A stretch of DNA of 64,000 nucleotides from Herbiconiux flava (GTDB lineage: Bacteria; Actinomycetota; Actinomycetes; Actinomycetales; Microbacteriaceae), in assembly GCF_013409865.1 (NCBI RefSeq), contig NZ_JACCBM010000001.1:868001-932000 (forward strand), given 5' to 3'. This document shows, piece after piece, positions 1-8,724 of the stretch. The position numbers were made by a program, and so were the translations under genes. Position 1 is the first letter of the stretch; every line of letters begins with the position of its first letter. The notes beneath the pieces are model-generated. The model was not told the DNA's origin. It searched no databases and saw only the letters and a program-made list of their open reading frames with translations.

Positions 1-943
1 CGGCCGGCACGTCCTCGAACGCGACCGTGGTCGTGAGCGAGTCGAGCAGCTCCAGGTCGAGCTCCTCGGCGAGGGCCGCCCAGGCGCGCTCGCGCAGTGC
101 CCGCGGGGCCTCGACCGAGTTGGCGCCGGTGAGCGTGACCGAGCGCAGGATGAACGGCAGCACCGTCGTCGGGAGATCCGACCCCTGCGCCAGCCCGCAG
201 GCCACCACCGTGCCGCCGTACCGGGTCTGCGCGAGCACGTTCGCGAGGGTGTGGCTGCCGACACTGTCGACGGCCGCCGCCCACGTCGCCTTCTGCAACG
301 GCCCGCCCTCCTCGGAGAGCGCGGAGCGGTCGATCACGCGGGCCGCCCCGAGCCGGCGGAGGTAGTCGCCCTCCGCCTCCGCGCGCCCGCTGGACGCGAC
401 CACCGTGTACTCGCGGCCCGCGAGGAGCGCGATCGCGATCGATCCGACCCCGCCGGCGGCGCCCGTCACGAGCACCTCCCCGTCACCCGGTTCGACCCCC
501 GCGTCGGCCAGGGCCAGCACGGCGAGCATGCTCGTGAAACCGGCGGTGCCGACGGCGGCGGCCTGCTCGGGGGTGAGGCCTGCGGGCAGGGGCAGCAGAG
601 CATCCGCCCGCACCCGTGCGTGCTCGGCCAGCCCGCCGTGCCGCGTCTCGCCGAGACCGTCGCCGTTCAGCAGCACCACGTCTCCCACCGAGAAGGCGGA
701 TGCGCGCGACGCCGTGACCCGCCCGACCACGTCGATCCCCGGCACGAGGGGGTAGCGGCGCACGATGCCGGGCTTGCCCATCAGCGCCATGCCGTCCTTG
801 TAGTTGATGCTCGTGGCGAGGACGTCGAGGTCGACGCTGCCCGCCTCGCCCGCGCTCTCCTCGTCGCCGAAGATCTCGCTCAGGTCGCGGTCGACCAGCT
901 CGGCCGCCGCACCCTTCTCGGTCACCAGGTAGGCGCGGGACAT
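1..943 (-). CDS. YhdH/AcuI-type quinone (acryloyl-CoA) oxidoreductase, 3' end cut by window
   Basis: Medium-chain zinc-free dehydrogenase/reductase that uses NADPH to reduce acrylyl-CoA or quinone-like enones; cytosolic. The start ATG at 943 follows a strong GAGGAGG ribosome site. The N-terminus MSRAYLVTEKG, then SINYKDGMALMGKPGIVRRYPLVPGIDVVG, split here as the family's SxNYKDG and PGID motifs, is typical of AcuI/YhdH, followed by the Rossmann region with the TGAAGGVGS-type turn. 314 residues are visible and the family is about 325-330 long, so only the last dozen or so residues lie outside the window. The next gene (ABC permease) starts independently behind it on the same strand. The family call is secure; the true substrate is not known. 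Confidence 0.88.
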   Translation of the reverse strand, partial: MSRAYLVTEKGAAAELVDRDLSEIFGDEESAGEAGSVDLDVLATSINYKDGMALMGKPGIVRRYPLVPGIDVVGRVTASRASAFSVGDVVLLNGDGLGETRHGGLAEHARVRADALLPLPAGLTPEQAAAVGTAGFTSMLAVLALADAGVEPGDGEVLVTGAAGGVGSIAIALLAGREYTVVASSGRAEAEGDYLRRLGAARVIDRSALSEEGGPLQKATWAAAVDSVGSHTLANVLAQTRYGGTVVACGLAQGSDLPTTVLPFILRSVTLTGANSVEAPRALRERAWAALAEELDLELLDSLTTTVAFEDVPA

Positions 944-986
944 GATTCCTCCTCGAATCGAGACGGTCTGATTGGGGCGGACACGG

Positions 987-1793
987 TCAGGAGACGTCGC
1001 GCCGCCAGCTCGTGGCGAAGCCGATCAGCGTGGTCACCGCTGCGATGGCGGCGAGCACGAGCCCGCCCTGCCACCACTCCAGTGCGACCCCCGCCGTGCC
1101 CGACATCGCGGTGTAGATGCTCGAGCCCACGAGCGCGTCGCTCGCCGACCCCGGCAGGAACTGCCCGATCTGCGCCGACCAGTCGGTGATCGTCGACCCC
1201 AGCCGCAGCAGCGGCTCGACGAACTGCGTGAACGCCAGCACGATGACGATCGCCGCGACCTGGCTGGGCACCAGGGTGCCGAGCCCGACGCCGATCGCGG
1301 CCCAGAGCGCCATGGCGAGCAGCGAGCGGCCGACGAACGCCCAGGTGCCGGGGTCGCCGAGCAGCGGGTCGATGCCGAAGCCCGCGAGCACGGCCGCCCC
1401 GGCACCCATCGAGGCGAGCAGCGCGAGCACCCCGAAGCCGGCGCCGGCGAGGAAGAGCGTGATCAGCTTGCCCGTGAGCACCACCCCCCGGCGCGGGATC
1501 GCGAGGAAGGTGGGCGTCAGCGACTGGAAGCGGAACTCGCTCGTGACGGCCAGCGCCCCGAACAGCACCGGGAAGACGTAGCCGACCGAGGTGGCGAAGC
1601 TGTAGATCAGCAGCGGGATCTGCGCGTCGGGCAGCACCGGCCCGTTCGTATTGGTGCCGAGCCCGCCGAAGATCGCGCCGAGGCCGCCCGCGCACAGGCC
1701 GACGTAGCCGACCATGATGAGCGCGAGCACCCACCACAGTCGGGTGCTGGTGATCTTGGTGGTCTCGGAGCGGACCGCGCGGACGAGACTCAC
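987..1793 (-). CDS. ABC-2 type transporter permease
   Basis: Membrane half of a two-gene ABC exporter. The 268-residue protein begins SLVRAVRSETTKITSTRLWW, the usual cytoplasmic lead-in of ABC-2 permeases of the antibiotic/lantibiotic export type, and then alternates about six hydrophobic segments rich in Val/Leu/Ala/Gly. The GTG start overlaps the stop of the upstream ATPase gene by four bases (GTGA), which indicates translational coupling and one transporter. No substrate can be read from the sequence; drug, peptide or lipid efflux are all possible. Confidence is high for the family and low for the substrate. Confidence 0.85.
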   Translation of the reverse strand: MSLVRAVRSETTKITSTRLWWVLALIMVGYVGLCAGGLGAIFGGLGTNTNGPVLPDAQIPLLIYSFATSVGYVFPVLFGALAVTSEFRFQSLTPTFLAIPRRGVVLTGKLITLFLAGAGFGVLALLASMGAGAAVLAGFGIDPLLGDPGTWAFVGRSLLAMALWAAIGVGLGTLVPSQVAAIVIVLAFTQFVEPLLRLGSTITDWSAQIGQFLPGSASDALVGSSIYTAMSGTAGVALEWWQGGLVLAAIAAVTTLIGFATSWRRDVS

Positions 1794-2692
1794 AGCGCCC
1801 CCTCCTCTCCGACGAGCGTGAGGAAGCTCTCTTCGAGCCCCGTTCGCTTCTGCGACAGGCCGGTCAGCGGGATGCCCGCGTCGAACGCCAGCCGCCCGAT
1901 CTCGCCGGCCTCGGCGTTGTCGACGAGCACCCCCGAGCGCAGGTTGGACACGGTGTACCCGGCCCCTCGGATGATCTCGGCCAGTCGGTCGCGGTCAGCG
2001 GCGTTCACCTGCACCTGCTTCGTGTCGGAGGTGTCGAGGGTCGACAGCTCGCCGCGGTGCACCAGGGTGCCGTGCGAGATGATGACCACCTCGTCGACGG
2101 TCTGAGCCACCTCGCTGAGCAGGTGCGAGCTGATCAGCACGGTGCGGCCTTCGGCGGCCATCGCCCGCAGGAGCAGCCGGATCCACTTGATGCCCTCGGG
2201 GTCGAGGCCGTTGATCGGCTCGTCGAGAACGAGCACGCCCGGGTCGCCCAGCAGGGCGAAGGCGAGGCCGAGACGCTGGCGCATGCCGAGGGAGTAGCCG
2301 CCCACCCGGCGGTTCGCGTAGCCGGCGAGCCCCACCTTCTCGAGCGCCGCGTCCGGAGCCGTCTTCGGCAGCCCCGCGGCCTGCGCGTACACGGCCAGGT
2401 GGTTGCGGGCCGAGCGGCCGGGGTGGAAGCTCGCGGCCTCGAGCGAGGCGCCCACGGTCGACAGCGGCGAGTCGAGCGCGGCGTAGGCGGTGCCGCCGAA
2501 GCTCGCGCTACCGGAGCTCGGCTGAACGAGTCCGAGCAGCATGCGCAGGGAGGTGGTCTTGCCGGCGCCGTTCGGGCCGAGGAAGCCCGTGACCTGCCCG
2601 GGCTCGACGGTGAAGGTGAGGTCGGAGACCGCTGCCACCTGCCCGAACTTCTTCGTGAGGCCTGAGAATTCGATGGGTACGCCGGTGGGCAT
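1790..2692 (-). CDS. ABC transporter ATP-binding protein
   Basis: Nucleotide-binding subunit that powers the adjacent permease. Walker A reads GPNGAGKTTS, the signature is YSLGMRQRLGLA, and Walker B is VLVLDEPINGLDPEG, followed by the switch histidine in LISSHLL; a C-terminal regulatory extension of roughly 80 residues follows. I chose ATG 2692 (MPTGVPIEF), giving 300 residues. An ATG at 2746 is in frame, but a good -10 box (TAGGCT, 2754-2749) lies only two bases before it, so transcription would begin inside that extension. Stop and permease start overlap (GTGA). It belongs to the CcmA-like drug/antibiotic exporter group. Confidence 0.88.
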   Translation of the reverse strand: MPTGVPIEFSGLTKKFGQVAAVSDLTFTVEPGQVTGFLGPNGAGKTTSLRMLLGLVQPSSGSASFGGTAYAALDSPLSTVGASLEAASFHPGRSARNHLAVYAQAAGLPKTAPDAALEKVGLAGYANRRVGGYSLGMRQRLGLAFALLGDPGVLVLDEPINGLDPEGIKWIRLLLRAMAAEGRTVLISSHLLSEVAQTVDEVVIISHGTLVHRGELSTLDTSDTKQVQVNAADRDRLAEIIRGAGYTVSNLRSGVLVDNAEAGEIGRLAFDAGIPLTGLSQKRTGLEESFLTLVGEEGAL

Positions 2693-2826
2693 GGATGCCT
2701 GTCCTGTCGGTGTCCGGATGGGGAACGCGCGGCCGCCACCGCTCATCCAGCCTAGGGTGGCGGCTGCGGCTTGTCACAGGAATCCCGGGAATCTGAGAGA
2801 ATCCCAGAGACGAAAGGATGCTGTGG

Positions 2827-4275
2827 ATGGCTCCACGGGACGCCGACGCGGCTGAGCGCGAGCTCGAGGACTCCTCCCTCGCCGAGCACATCCGTCGCCG
2901 TACCCTCCGCGCCTCCGTCGGTCTCGTCGTCGACAGCGTGTTCTTCTTTTTCGGCACCGTGTCGATCGGCTGGCTCGCCTTCCTGGTGGTGACCGAGTCG
3001 TTCGCCCGCGGCTGGCAGCAGCTGTGGTTCCTGCTGGTGTTCTGGGTGGTCGTGGCGTACCTATTGCTCCCGCGGGTGCACAGCATCCTGACCCTGTTCT
3101 ACGTGCCCGACTACTTCATCGGGCGGGCCCGCACCCGCGAGGGGCTGCTCGGCGACCCGGTGAACGTGGCGCTGCGGGGCAGCGAGGAGCAGATCCACGA
3201 GGCGATGATCCGGGCGGGCTGGCACCGCGCTGACGACATGGGGCTCACCTCGGCGCTCCGCACGGTGCGCGGCACGCTGCTGAACCGCAGCTACCCGGGT
3301 GCCCCCGTCTCCCGGCTCTACCTCTTCGGCACCGTGCAGGCCTTCACCTATCAGCAGGAGGTCGAGGGCACCCCCTCCAAGCGCCACCACGTGCGGTTCT
3401 GGCGCTGCCCCGCGGGCTGGCTGCTGCCCGGCGGGCACGAGGCCGACTGGCTCGCCGCCGGCACCTACGACCGCAGCATCGGCATCTCCTTCTTCACCCT
3501 GCAGGTCACGCACCGCATCGACAAGGAGACCGACAAGGAGCGCGACCACATCGTCTCGACGCTGGTCGAGGGCAACCCGGCGGCGTCGATCGAGCTCATC
3601 CGCAACTTCTCCACCGGCTACCACCACGTCAACGGCGGGGGCGACGCGATCGTCACCGACGGCGACCTGCCCGTGGTCGACCTGACGGCGGTGCCGCTGC
3701 CCACGTCGGAGCAGGCCGAGACCGACGGGCTCCCGCACGCCGAGAAGCCGGTGGCGCCGAGCCCCGCCGCGGTGTTCTCGGAGTCGCCGATCGCCGGCAC
3801 CGGGCGGCCGGCCTCGATCTACCTCGGGGTGCTGCTGATGGCGGCGCGGGTGGTCGCGGCGCTGATCGCTGTGATCGTCGTGGCGTTCTCGATCGGCGAC
3901 GGGCAGCTCGACTTCCGCACGCTCACCGGAGCGCTGACGCCGGCCGACTCGGCCTACCTGTCCTCGCTCGTGGCGGCCGTCTTCGTGGCGCTGGCGCTCG
4001 TGATCAGCGCGCTGTACTCGGTGCTCGCGTTCCTGATCTACCACGGGCACAACTGGGCGCGCTTCACGGCGATGGGGCTGGGCTCGGCGGCCATCCTGAT
4101 CACCGCCGTCGACTTCTTCGGCGGCGGGCCGCAGATCACGCTGCAGACGAACCTGGTGGGGCTGTCGTTCGACGTGCTGGTGCTGCTGGCGCTGTCGGGC
4201 ACGGATGCGCGGCGGTTCTCGCACCGTCGGGCGCTCGACCGGCGCGAGGCCCGCGCGGCGCGGCGCGGTCGCTAG
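2827..4275 (+). CDS. LssY C-terminal domain membrane protein
   Basis: 482-residue integral membrane protein of unknown role. Two hydrophobic helices near the N-terminus (about residues 35-85) are followed by a soluble block that matches the LssY_C family: GDPVNVALRGSEEQIHEAMI, the RAGWHRAD motif, a VSRLYLFG strand, RHHVRFWR and a conserved D-R-S-I-G-I-S stretch ending in the YDRS-type site. After a linker come about four more membrane helices. LssY_C is found attached to PAP2/DedA-type phospholipid proteins, which suggests membrane lipid handling, but no catalytic motif for this is visible here. ATG 2827 is favoured over ATG 2818 because AAAGGA sits at the right distance. It ends convergently with the next gene. 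Confidence 0.72.
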   Translation: MAPRDADAAERELEDSSLAEHIRRRTLRASVGLVVDSVFFFFGTVSIGWLAFLVVTESFARGWQQLWFLLVFWVVVAYLLLPRVHSILTLFYVPDYFIGRARTREGLLGDPVNVALRGSEEQIHEAMIRAGWHRADDMGLTSALRTVRGTLLNRSYPGAPVSRLYLFGTVQAFTYQQEVEGTPSKRHHVRFWRCPAGWLLPGGHEADWLAAGTYDRSIGISFFTLQVTHRIDKETDKERDHIVSTLVEGNPAASIELIRNFSTGYHHVNGGGDAIVTDGDLPVVDLTAVPLPTSEQAETDGLPHAEKPVAPSPAAVFSESPIAGTGRPASIYLGVLLMAARVVAALIAVIVVAFSIGDGQLDFRTLTGALTPADSAYLSSLVAAVFVALALVISALYSVLAFLIYHGHNWARFTAMGLGSAAILITAVDFFGGGPQITLQTNLVGLSFDVLVLLALSGTDARRFSHRRALDRREARAARRGR

Positions 4276-4323
4276 CGGGCTGCTCGGCGGCGGCAGTGGC
4301 GGCGGCGGCCGCGGCGCGCCGGC

Positions 4324-5172
4324 TCAGGTGAGCAGCTGGGTGCCCGGCGGCAGCGAGCCGCCCGCGTAGAGCTCGAGGGCCGACTGCTGGAGGGCCGTCA
4401 GCGCCACCCGCTGCGGCCAGGGCCCGTACGAGATGCGGGCGATGCCGAGCTCCTCGTAGCGCTTCGGGGAGAGCGACCCGGGAACGCCGATCACGCTCAC
4501 CCGGCGCTCGCCGATGCCCTCGACGAGCCGCCCGGCGAGGTCCTCGTCGATCAGGCCCGGCACGAACACGCAAGCGGCCCCCGCGTCGAGGTACGCCCGC
4601 CCGCGCTCGATGGCGTCGGCCACCGCGTCGTCGAGCGGCCGGTCGCCGCGCATCAGCAGGGCATCCGTTCTCGCATTGAGCACGAAGCGCACGCCCTCGG
4701 CCTCGGCGGCCTTGACCACTTCTGCGACGTTCTCGACCGACTCGATGTGCGGGCGCATGGCGTCCTCGAGGTTCGCACCCACCACGCCGACTCCGATCGC
4801 GCGGCGCACCGTCTCGCCCGGGTCGCCGTAGCCGCTCTCGAGGTCGGCGCTGACCGGCAGCGAGGTCGACAGCGCGATGCGGCCGACGGCCTCGATCATC
4901 AGGTCGACGGGGATGCGCTCGCCGTCCTCGTAGCCGTAGGAGGCGGCGATGGCGTGGCTGGCCGTGGCGAGCGCCTTCGTCTGGGGGAGGTCGGCGAGCA
5001 CGAGGGCGCTCGCGACGTCCCAGACGTTGACGACCGTGAGGATCTCGGGGGCGTGGTGCAGTGCGAGCAGCGCGTCGGCGCGGTCGTGCACGAGCTCGTG
5101 GCTGGGGTGGGCGACGGTGGGATCGTAGGCGTCGGCGCTGCCGGCGGCGGAGGTGCGCTGCGGGTCGGTCAT
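4324..5172 (-). CDS. isocitrate lyase/PEP mutase family protein
   Basis: 282-residue TIM-barrel enzyme of the ICL/PEPM superfamily, which makes or breaks C-C or P-C bonds of alpha-oxo acids (methylisocitrate lyase, carboxyPEP mutase, phosphonopyruvate or oxaloacetate hydrolases). Diagnostic pieces are NVWDVASALVLAD near residue 48, VSADLESGYGD with its metal-binding Asp/Glu, and GANLEDAM. The KKCGH-type catalytic loop of true isocitrate or methylisocitrate lyases is absent, so a hydrolase or lyase acting on a small oxo acid is more likely. A -10 box six bases before the ATG predicts a leaderless mRNA. It is divergent from a MarR gene, which may control it. Confidence 0.8.
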   Translation of the reverse strand: MTDPQRTSAAGSADAYDPTVAHPSHELVHDRADALLALHHAPEILTVVNVWDVASALVLADLPQTKALATASHAIAASYGYEDGERIPVDLMIEAVGRIALSTSLPVSADLESGYGDPGETVRRAIGVGVVGANLEDAMRPHIESVENVAEVVKAAEAEGVRFVLNARTDALLMRGDRPLDDAVADAIERGRAYLDAGAACVFVPGLIDEDLAGRLVEGIGERRVSVIGVPGSLSPKRYEELGIARISYGPWPQRVALTALQQSALELYAGGSLPPGTQLLT

Positions 5173-5178
5173 GGAGCG

Positions 5179-5184
5179 AGCATA
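5179..5184 (-). promoter_or_regulatory. -10 box of leaderless promoter (ICL/PEPM gene)
   Basis: TATGCT on the minus strand ends exactly six bases before ATG 5172, placing the predicted transcription start on the start codon. No ribosome-binding site is present. Confidence 0.55.
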
Positions 5185-5298
5185 CGGCTCGGGCCGGCCC
5201 TGGGCACTGACCCCCGCTTTGCGTTCGGCCTAGGTAATCGGGCCCGGAGGGAGCAGAGTGGGGAGTGCGGCACCGGCTGCCGCTCGGAAGGGATCGCG

Positions 5299-5763
5299 AT
5301 GCCGAACACCGATGAGACTGCCGGACGGGCGGTTCTCGACGCTCTGGTGCGGCTGCGAGTCGCCGAGGACGAGAAGCGCAAGGTCGTCAAGGTGCAGACC
5401 GGCCTCAGCGAGAACGACCAGGAGGCGCTCCGTGTGGTCGTCGACGGCGGGGCGAGCGGCGAGCCCGTCGGGCCCGCGCACCTGGCCAAGGCCCTGGAGA
5501 TCACGGGCGCCTCGATCACCGTCATGCTGGACCGGCTGGAGAAGCGCGGACTGTTGCGCCGCGCCGCCAGCACGACCGACCGGCGCGCCCTGCTGCTCCG
5601 GCCCACAGAGGCGGGGATCGCCCTCTCGGCGGCCGCCAACGCGACCAGCACGGCGAGCGACCGGCTGTTCGACACCCTCCCCGCGGAGAACGCGGCGATC
5701 ATCACGCAGTTCCTCGAGCGACTGAGCGAGACCGTCGCCCAGCCCCTCGCGCCGGCCGTCTAG
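5299..5763 (+). CDS. MarR family transcriptional regulator
   Basis: 154-residue winged-helix regulator. The HTH core is visible as VGPAHLAKALEITGASITVM followed by LDRLEKRGLLRR and the wing STTDRRALLLRPTEAG, with amphipathic dimerisation helices at both ends. ATG 5299 is chosen because GGAAGGGA precedes it and the upstream in-frame codons are antisense to the neighbour. It is divergent from the ICL/PEPM gene with 126 bases between, the usual MarR arrangement. Its stop codon TAG overlaps the stop of the convergent pentapeptide gene (shared CTAG), so the two mRNAs end tail to tail without a spacer. Confidence 0.85.
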   Translation: MPNTDETAGRAVLDALVRLRVAEDEKRKVVKVQTGLSENDQEALRVVVDGGASGEPVGPAHLAKALEITGASITVMLDRLEKRGLLRRAASTTDRRALLLRPTEAGIALSAAANATSTASDRLFDTLPAENAAIITQFLERLSETVAQPLAPAV

Positions 5764-6599
5764 GCCCAGTGCCGCGGGAGGTGGAGCGCCTCCGGCACCC
5801 GGGTCGCGCGGTCACCGTCGGCCGCCTCGAGCTGCGCCTGGGTGAGGAACAGTGATCCGGACAGGTCGGCGCCCGCCAGTCGCGCGTCTCGGAGATCGGC
5901 ACCGAGCAGATCGACACCGGCCAGATCGCTGCCGCGCAGGTCGGCAGCGATGAGCGCGGCGCCGCGCAGGTCGGCTCCGCAGAGCGGGGTGTCCCGCAGA
6001 TCACGGCCGGCCAGGTCGGCAGACGGATGCAGACCGTTTCGTTCGCGCGCTTCCTCCTCGGCGCCGTAGCCGCCCCGCACCTCCTGGCTCACCTCGATCA
6101 GCACCCGCCGGACCTCGTCCCGCAGCCGATCGACGTCGGCTGTGAGGATCTCCGCCGGCTCGCCGTCGAGGATCGTCAGGATCGCGTCCCGGATCCCGGC
6201 CACTGCTTCGTCCGGGTGCATCGCGCGGTCGGCCGTCTCCGCGAGGTACCAGAGCATCTCGTGCAACTGCCGCACGACGCCGAAGACGCGGAACATCTCG
6301 GCCGCGGTGCCGGGGCGCTGCCGCCAGCTGATGCCGGCGTACAGCCGCTTCGACACGGCCTGCCCCGCTCCGAAGCAGTCGAACACGGTGCAACCCCGGA
6401 ACCCACGGGGCCGGAGGGAGTCGTGGACGGTGCAGGAGAAGTCGTCGGCCAGGTTCAGGCACGGCGTACCGGCGGGCTTGTCGATCGGGAAGTCGGCGGA
6501 GCGCTGGAACCCGAAGGCCGTGCAGCAGAGCGCGAAGCAGTCGGAGCAGTCGGCCCGGAGCGCGGCGCGGTCGTCGGTGGAGGGATCAGTCGTGGTCAT
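5760..6599 (-). CDS. Cys-rich domain plus pentapeptide-repeat protein
   Basis: 279 residues. Residues 15-75 carry a Cys-rich block: CSDCFALCC, then PAGTPCLNL, DFSCTVH, and RGFRGCTVFDCFG, at least eight cysteines and a histidine that could hold a metal or Fe-S cluster. A helical middle of about 110 residues follows. The last 75 residues are pentapeptide repeats of the A(D/N)LxG type (ADLAGRDLRD, GADLRGAAL, ADLRGSDLAG, GADLRDARLAG, ADLSGS), which fold as a right-handed beta-helix. Similar two-part proteins occur widely in actinobacteria without known function. I use ATG 6599 (MTTTDPSTDD) because upstream in-frame codons look non-coding. The stop overlaps that of the convergent MarR gene. Confidence 0.8.
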   Translation of the reverse strand: MTTTDPSTDDRAALRADCSDCFALCCTAFGFQRSADFPIDKPAGTPCLNLADDFSCTVHDSLRPRGFRGCTVFDCFGAGQAVSKRLYAGISWRQRPGTAAEMFRVFGVVRQLHEMLWYLAETADRAMHPDEAVAGIRDAILTILDGEPAEILTADVDRLRDEVRRVLIEVSQEVRGGYGAEEEARERNGLHPSADLAGRDLRDTPLCGADLRGAALIAADLRGSDLAGVDLLGADLRDARLAGADLSGSLFLTQAQLEAADGDRATRVPEALHLPRHWA

Positions 6600-6788
6600 G
6601 GGTGGTCGTTCTTTCGCAGCTGAGGTCGAGTGCGGGCCTGGGTTCAGGGGAGCTCCGCCGGGAGCCCCCCATCCGGGCACACCGAATAACCACTCCTCGT
6701 CCGAGAAGCGAACGGATGTCGCTGAAGGGCCTCTGGGTCGCAGAGAGAAAGAACGTGTCACTGCCCCCAAGGATACCGGCGGACCCGC

Positions 6789-7079
6789 TCAGACGTTCGG
6801 GCTCCGGGGCGGGCGGCGGCTGCGCGACGTCGCCAGCGTGAAGCCCGCCCAGAACGCCAGGGCGGCCAGTCCGAGGGCGACGGCCACCGCTCCCGCGATC
6901 GAGCCCCAGCCGACGATGATCGCGCCGGTCGGGCTGAACACCGTCGCCGACAGGGGCGCGTACGCGAACCAGCCGAACGACGCGGACTGCGGCGTCGAGA
7001 CAAGGATCCCTACGAGCCCCGCCGCCATCACCGCGACGGCGAGCAGCGGAACGAGGACCGTGGAGACGAGACGCCGCAT
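6789..7079 (-). CDS. small membrane protein, two helices
   Basis: 96-residue protein not assigned to a family. It starts MRRLVSTVLVPLLAVAVMAA, a hydrophobic segment, has a short polar connection with Pro and Trp, a second hydrophobic region around residues 50-78, and a basic tail (SRSRRPPRSP). The start is supported by a TAGCGT -10 box exactly six bases upstream of ATG 7079, the same spacing as ten other genes in the window. About 190 bases upstream of the neighbouring gene (6600-6788) contain no gene I can recognise. Confidence 0.6.
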   Translation of the reverse strand: MRRLVSTVLVPLLAVAVMAAGLVGILVSTPQSASFGWFAYAPLSATVFSPTGAIIVGWGSIAGAVAVALGLAALAFWAGFTLATSRSRRPPRSPNV

Positions 7080-7085
7080 GCCACC

Positions 7086-7091
7086 ACGCTA
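7086..7091 (-). promoter_or_regulatory. -10 box of leaderless promoter (small membrane protein)
   Basis: TAGCGT on the minus strand followed by six bases and ATG 7079. No ribosome site; leaderless start predicted. Confidence 0.5.
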
Positions 7092-7113
7092 GCCTGCGCG
7101 GCGTGCCCTCCGA

Positions 7114-8058
7114 TCAGACGGGAGAGAGCGCGGAGTCGGGGGCGTGCGCCGCGCAGTGCAGCGGGGGGTGCTCGGCGCAGGCGACGAGCTGCTCGCGGCA
7201 CGACGGGTCGGCGCAGTTGCGCAGGGTCGACGTGGGAGCCTCGCAGACGATGCAGCGGGCGATCGGGGCCGGGTCGCGGCCGAAGCTGAGCGAGCCGCGC
7301 CCGTCGAAGACGTAGAGCGCTCCCTTCCAGAAGCCGCGATCGCCGAAGGCCTCGGCGTAGCGCACGATGCCGCCGTCGAGCTGGTAGACCTCGCCGAAGC
7401 CGCGCGCGGTCATCAGCGCCGACAGCACCTCGCAGCGGATGCCCCCGGTGCAGTACGTCACGACCGGCTTGTCCTTCAGGTGGTCGTACTTGCCGCTGTC
7501 GAGCTCGGCCACGAAGTCACGCGTGGTCGCCACCTCGGGAACCACCGCACCTTCGAATCGGCCGATCGCGGCCTCGAACGCGTTGCGCCCGTCGAAGAAC
7601 ACGACCTCCTCGCCCGCCGCCCGCTTGGCCTCGACCAGCTCGTGCAGGGCCTCGGGCGCGAGGTGCGTGCCGCCGCCGACCACACCGCCGGCGTCGACCG
7701 TCAGCTCGCCGGGGGCGCCGAAGCTCACGATCTCGTCGCGCACCTTCACGCTCAGCCGCGGGAAGTCGGTGCTCGCCCGATACACGGTGTGCTTGGATGC
7801 GCGGCCCTCCTCGAGCCCCGTGCCCTCGCTCCACTTCACGTCCAGTGCCGCGAACGGCGCGAACTCCCGCGTCTTCCGCACGTAGCGCTTCACGGCGTCG
7901 AGCTCGCCGCCGAGCGTTCCGTTGATGCCGTCTTTCGAGATCAGGATGCGCCCCCGCAGCCCGAGCGACTCGGCCAGATCGCGCTGCCACAGCCGCACAG
8001 CGTCAGGATCGGGCACCGGCGCGAAGACGTAGTAGAGGATGATCTTCGGCACGGGCAT
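7114..8058 (-). CDS. trhO: tRNA uridine(34) hydroxylase, rhodanese-like
   Basis: 314-residue cytosolic enzyme of the TrhO/YceA family, which makes 5-hydroxyuridine at the tRNA wobble position for cmo5U/mcmo5U synthesis. The N-terminal acylphosphatase-like domain carries [16 protein letters not shown]; the rhodanese domain has [15 protein letters not shown] and the active-site loop [16 protein letters not shown] with both cysteines. A C-terminal zinc-like cluster ([23 protein letters not shown]) is present. Length is normal. A TAAAAT box ends six bases before ATG 8058. Identification is firm from motif order. Confidence 0.93.
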   Translation of the reverse strand: MPVPKIILYYVFAPVPDPDAVRLWQRDLAESLGLRGRILISKDGINGTLGGELDAVKRYVRKTREFAPFAALDVKWSEGTGLEEGRASKHTVYRASTDFPRLSVKVRDEIVSFGAPGELTVDAGGVVGGGTHLAPEALHELVEAKRAAGEEVVFFDGRNAFEAAIGRFEGAVVPEVATTRDFVAELDSGKYDHLKDKPVVTYCTGGIRCEVLSALMTARGFGEVYQLDGGIVRYAEAFGDRGFWKGALYVFDGRGSLSFGRDPAPIARCIVCEAPTSTLRNCADPSCREQLVACAEHPPLHCAAHAPDSALSPV

Positions 8059-8064
8059 CCGCTG

Positions 8065-8070
8065 ATTTTA
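8065..8070 (-). promoter_or_regulatory. -10 box of leaderless promoter (trhO)
   Basis: TAAAAT on the minus strand, five of six matches to the consensus, then six bases and ATG 8058. Confidence 0.6.
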
Positions 8071-8156
8071 GTCGTCGGGGCTGGATGGCGGGCCTCTCGG
8101 CGCCCCTGGTGCTTGTAGGACTCCACAGCGGTGGCGCCGAACGGGCGCACGATGTC

Positions 8157-8162
8157 TACGAT
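8157..8162 (+). promoter_or_regulatory. -10 box of leaderless promoter (thioesterase)
   Basis: TACGAT followed by six bases and GTG 8169. This spacing decides the start of the thioesterase gene, which has no ribosome site. Confidence 0.5.
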
Positions 8163-8168
8163 CGCTGG

Positions 8169-8723
8169 GTGCACTTCTTCTTCCGGACGCTCCTCGGCAT
8201 GTTCAGCGCGCGCTTCCGTTCCCCGCTCGGCATCTGGGACGTCGGGAGCCGGCCGTTCCGGGTGCTGCCGACCGACCTCGACGTGCTGCGGCACATGAAC
8301 AACGGCGTCTACTTCTCGCTGCTCGACATCGCCCGCCTCGACCTGCTCACGCGCAGCGGCCTCTGGCCCGAGCTGCAGCGGCGCGGGTGGTACCCGGTCG
8401 TGGTGGCCGAGACGATGAGCTTCCGGCGCTCGCTCGAGCTGGGGCAGCGGTTCGAGATCGAGACGCGGATGCTCGGGTTCGACGAGCGCTCGCTCTACGT
8501 GGAGCAGCGGTTCGTGGTGAAGGGCGAGGTGTACGCGCGGGCGTTCATCCGGGCGCGGCTGCTGAAGCGGTCCGGCGGCATCGTGACGGTGCCCGAGGTG
8601 ATGGAGCTGCCCGGGGTCGGCGCGGCGCCCTCGGACGGGCGGATGCCCTCGTGGATCGCAGGCTGGGCGGCCGGCACCCAGCTGCCCTCGACGAAGGTGC
8701 CCACCCGCAGCGACTGGCGCTGA
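8169..8723 (+). CDS. acyl-CoA thioesterase, hotdog fold (4HBT family)
   Basis: 184-residue single hotdog-domain protein that hydrolyses acyl-CoA thioesters. Core motifs are FRVLPTDLDVLRHMNNGVYF, with the Asp and the HMNNG turn of the catalytic region, and SFRRSLELGQRFEIETRMLG. The start is GTG 8169 (MHFFFRTLLG): a TACGAT box lies six bases upstream, whereas the earlier in-frame ATG 8085 has no signal and would overlap the trhO promoter. It is divergent from trhO and convergent with the siderophore-interacting gene, with one base between stops. Substrate is unknown. Confidence 0.82.
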   Translation: MHFFFRTLLGMFSARFRSPLGIWDVGSRPFRVLPTDLDVLRHMNNGVYFSLLDIARLDLLTRSGLWPELQRRGWYPVVVAETMSFRRSLELGQRFEIETRMLGFDERSLYVEQRFVVKGEVYARAFIRARLLKRSGGIVTVPEVMELPGVGAAPSDGRMPSWIAGWAAGTQLPSTKVPTRSDWR

Positions 8724-8724
8724 G

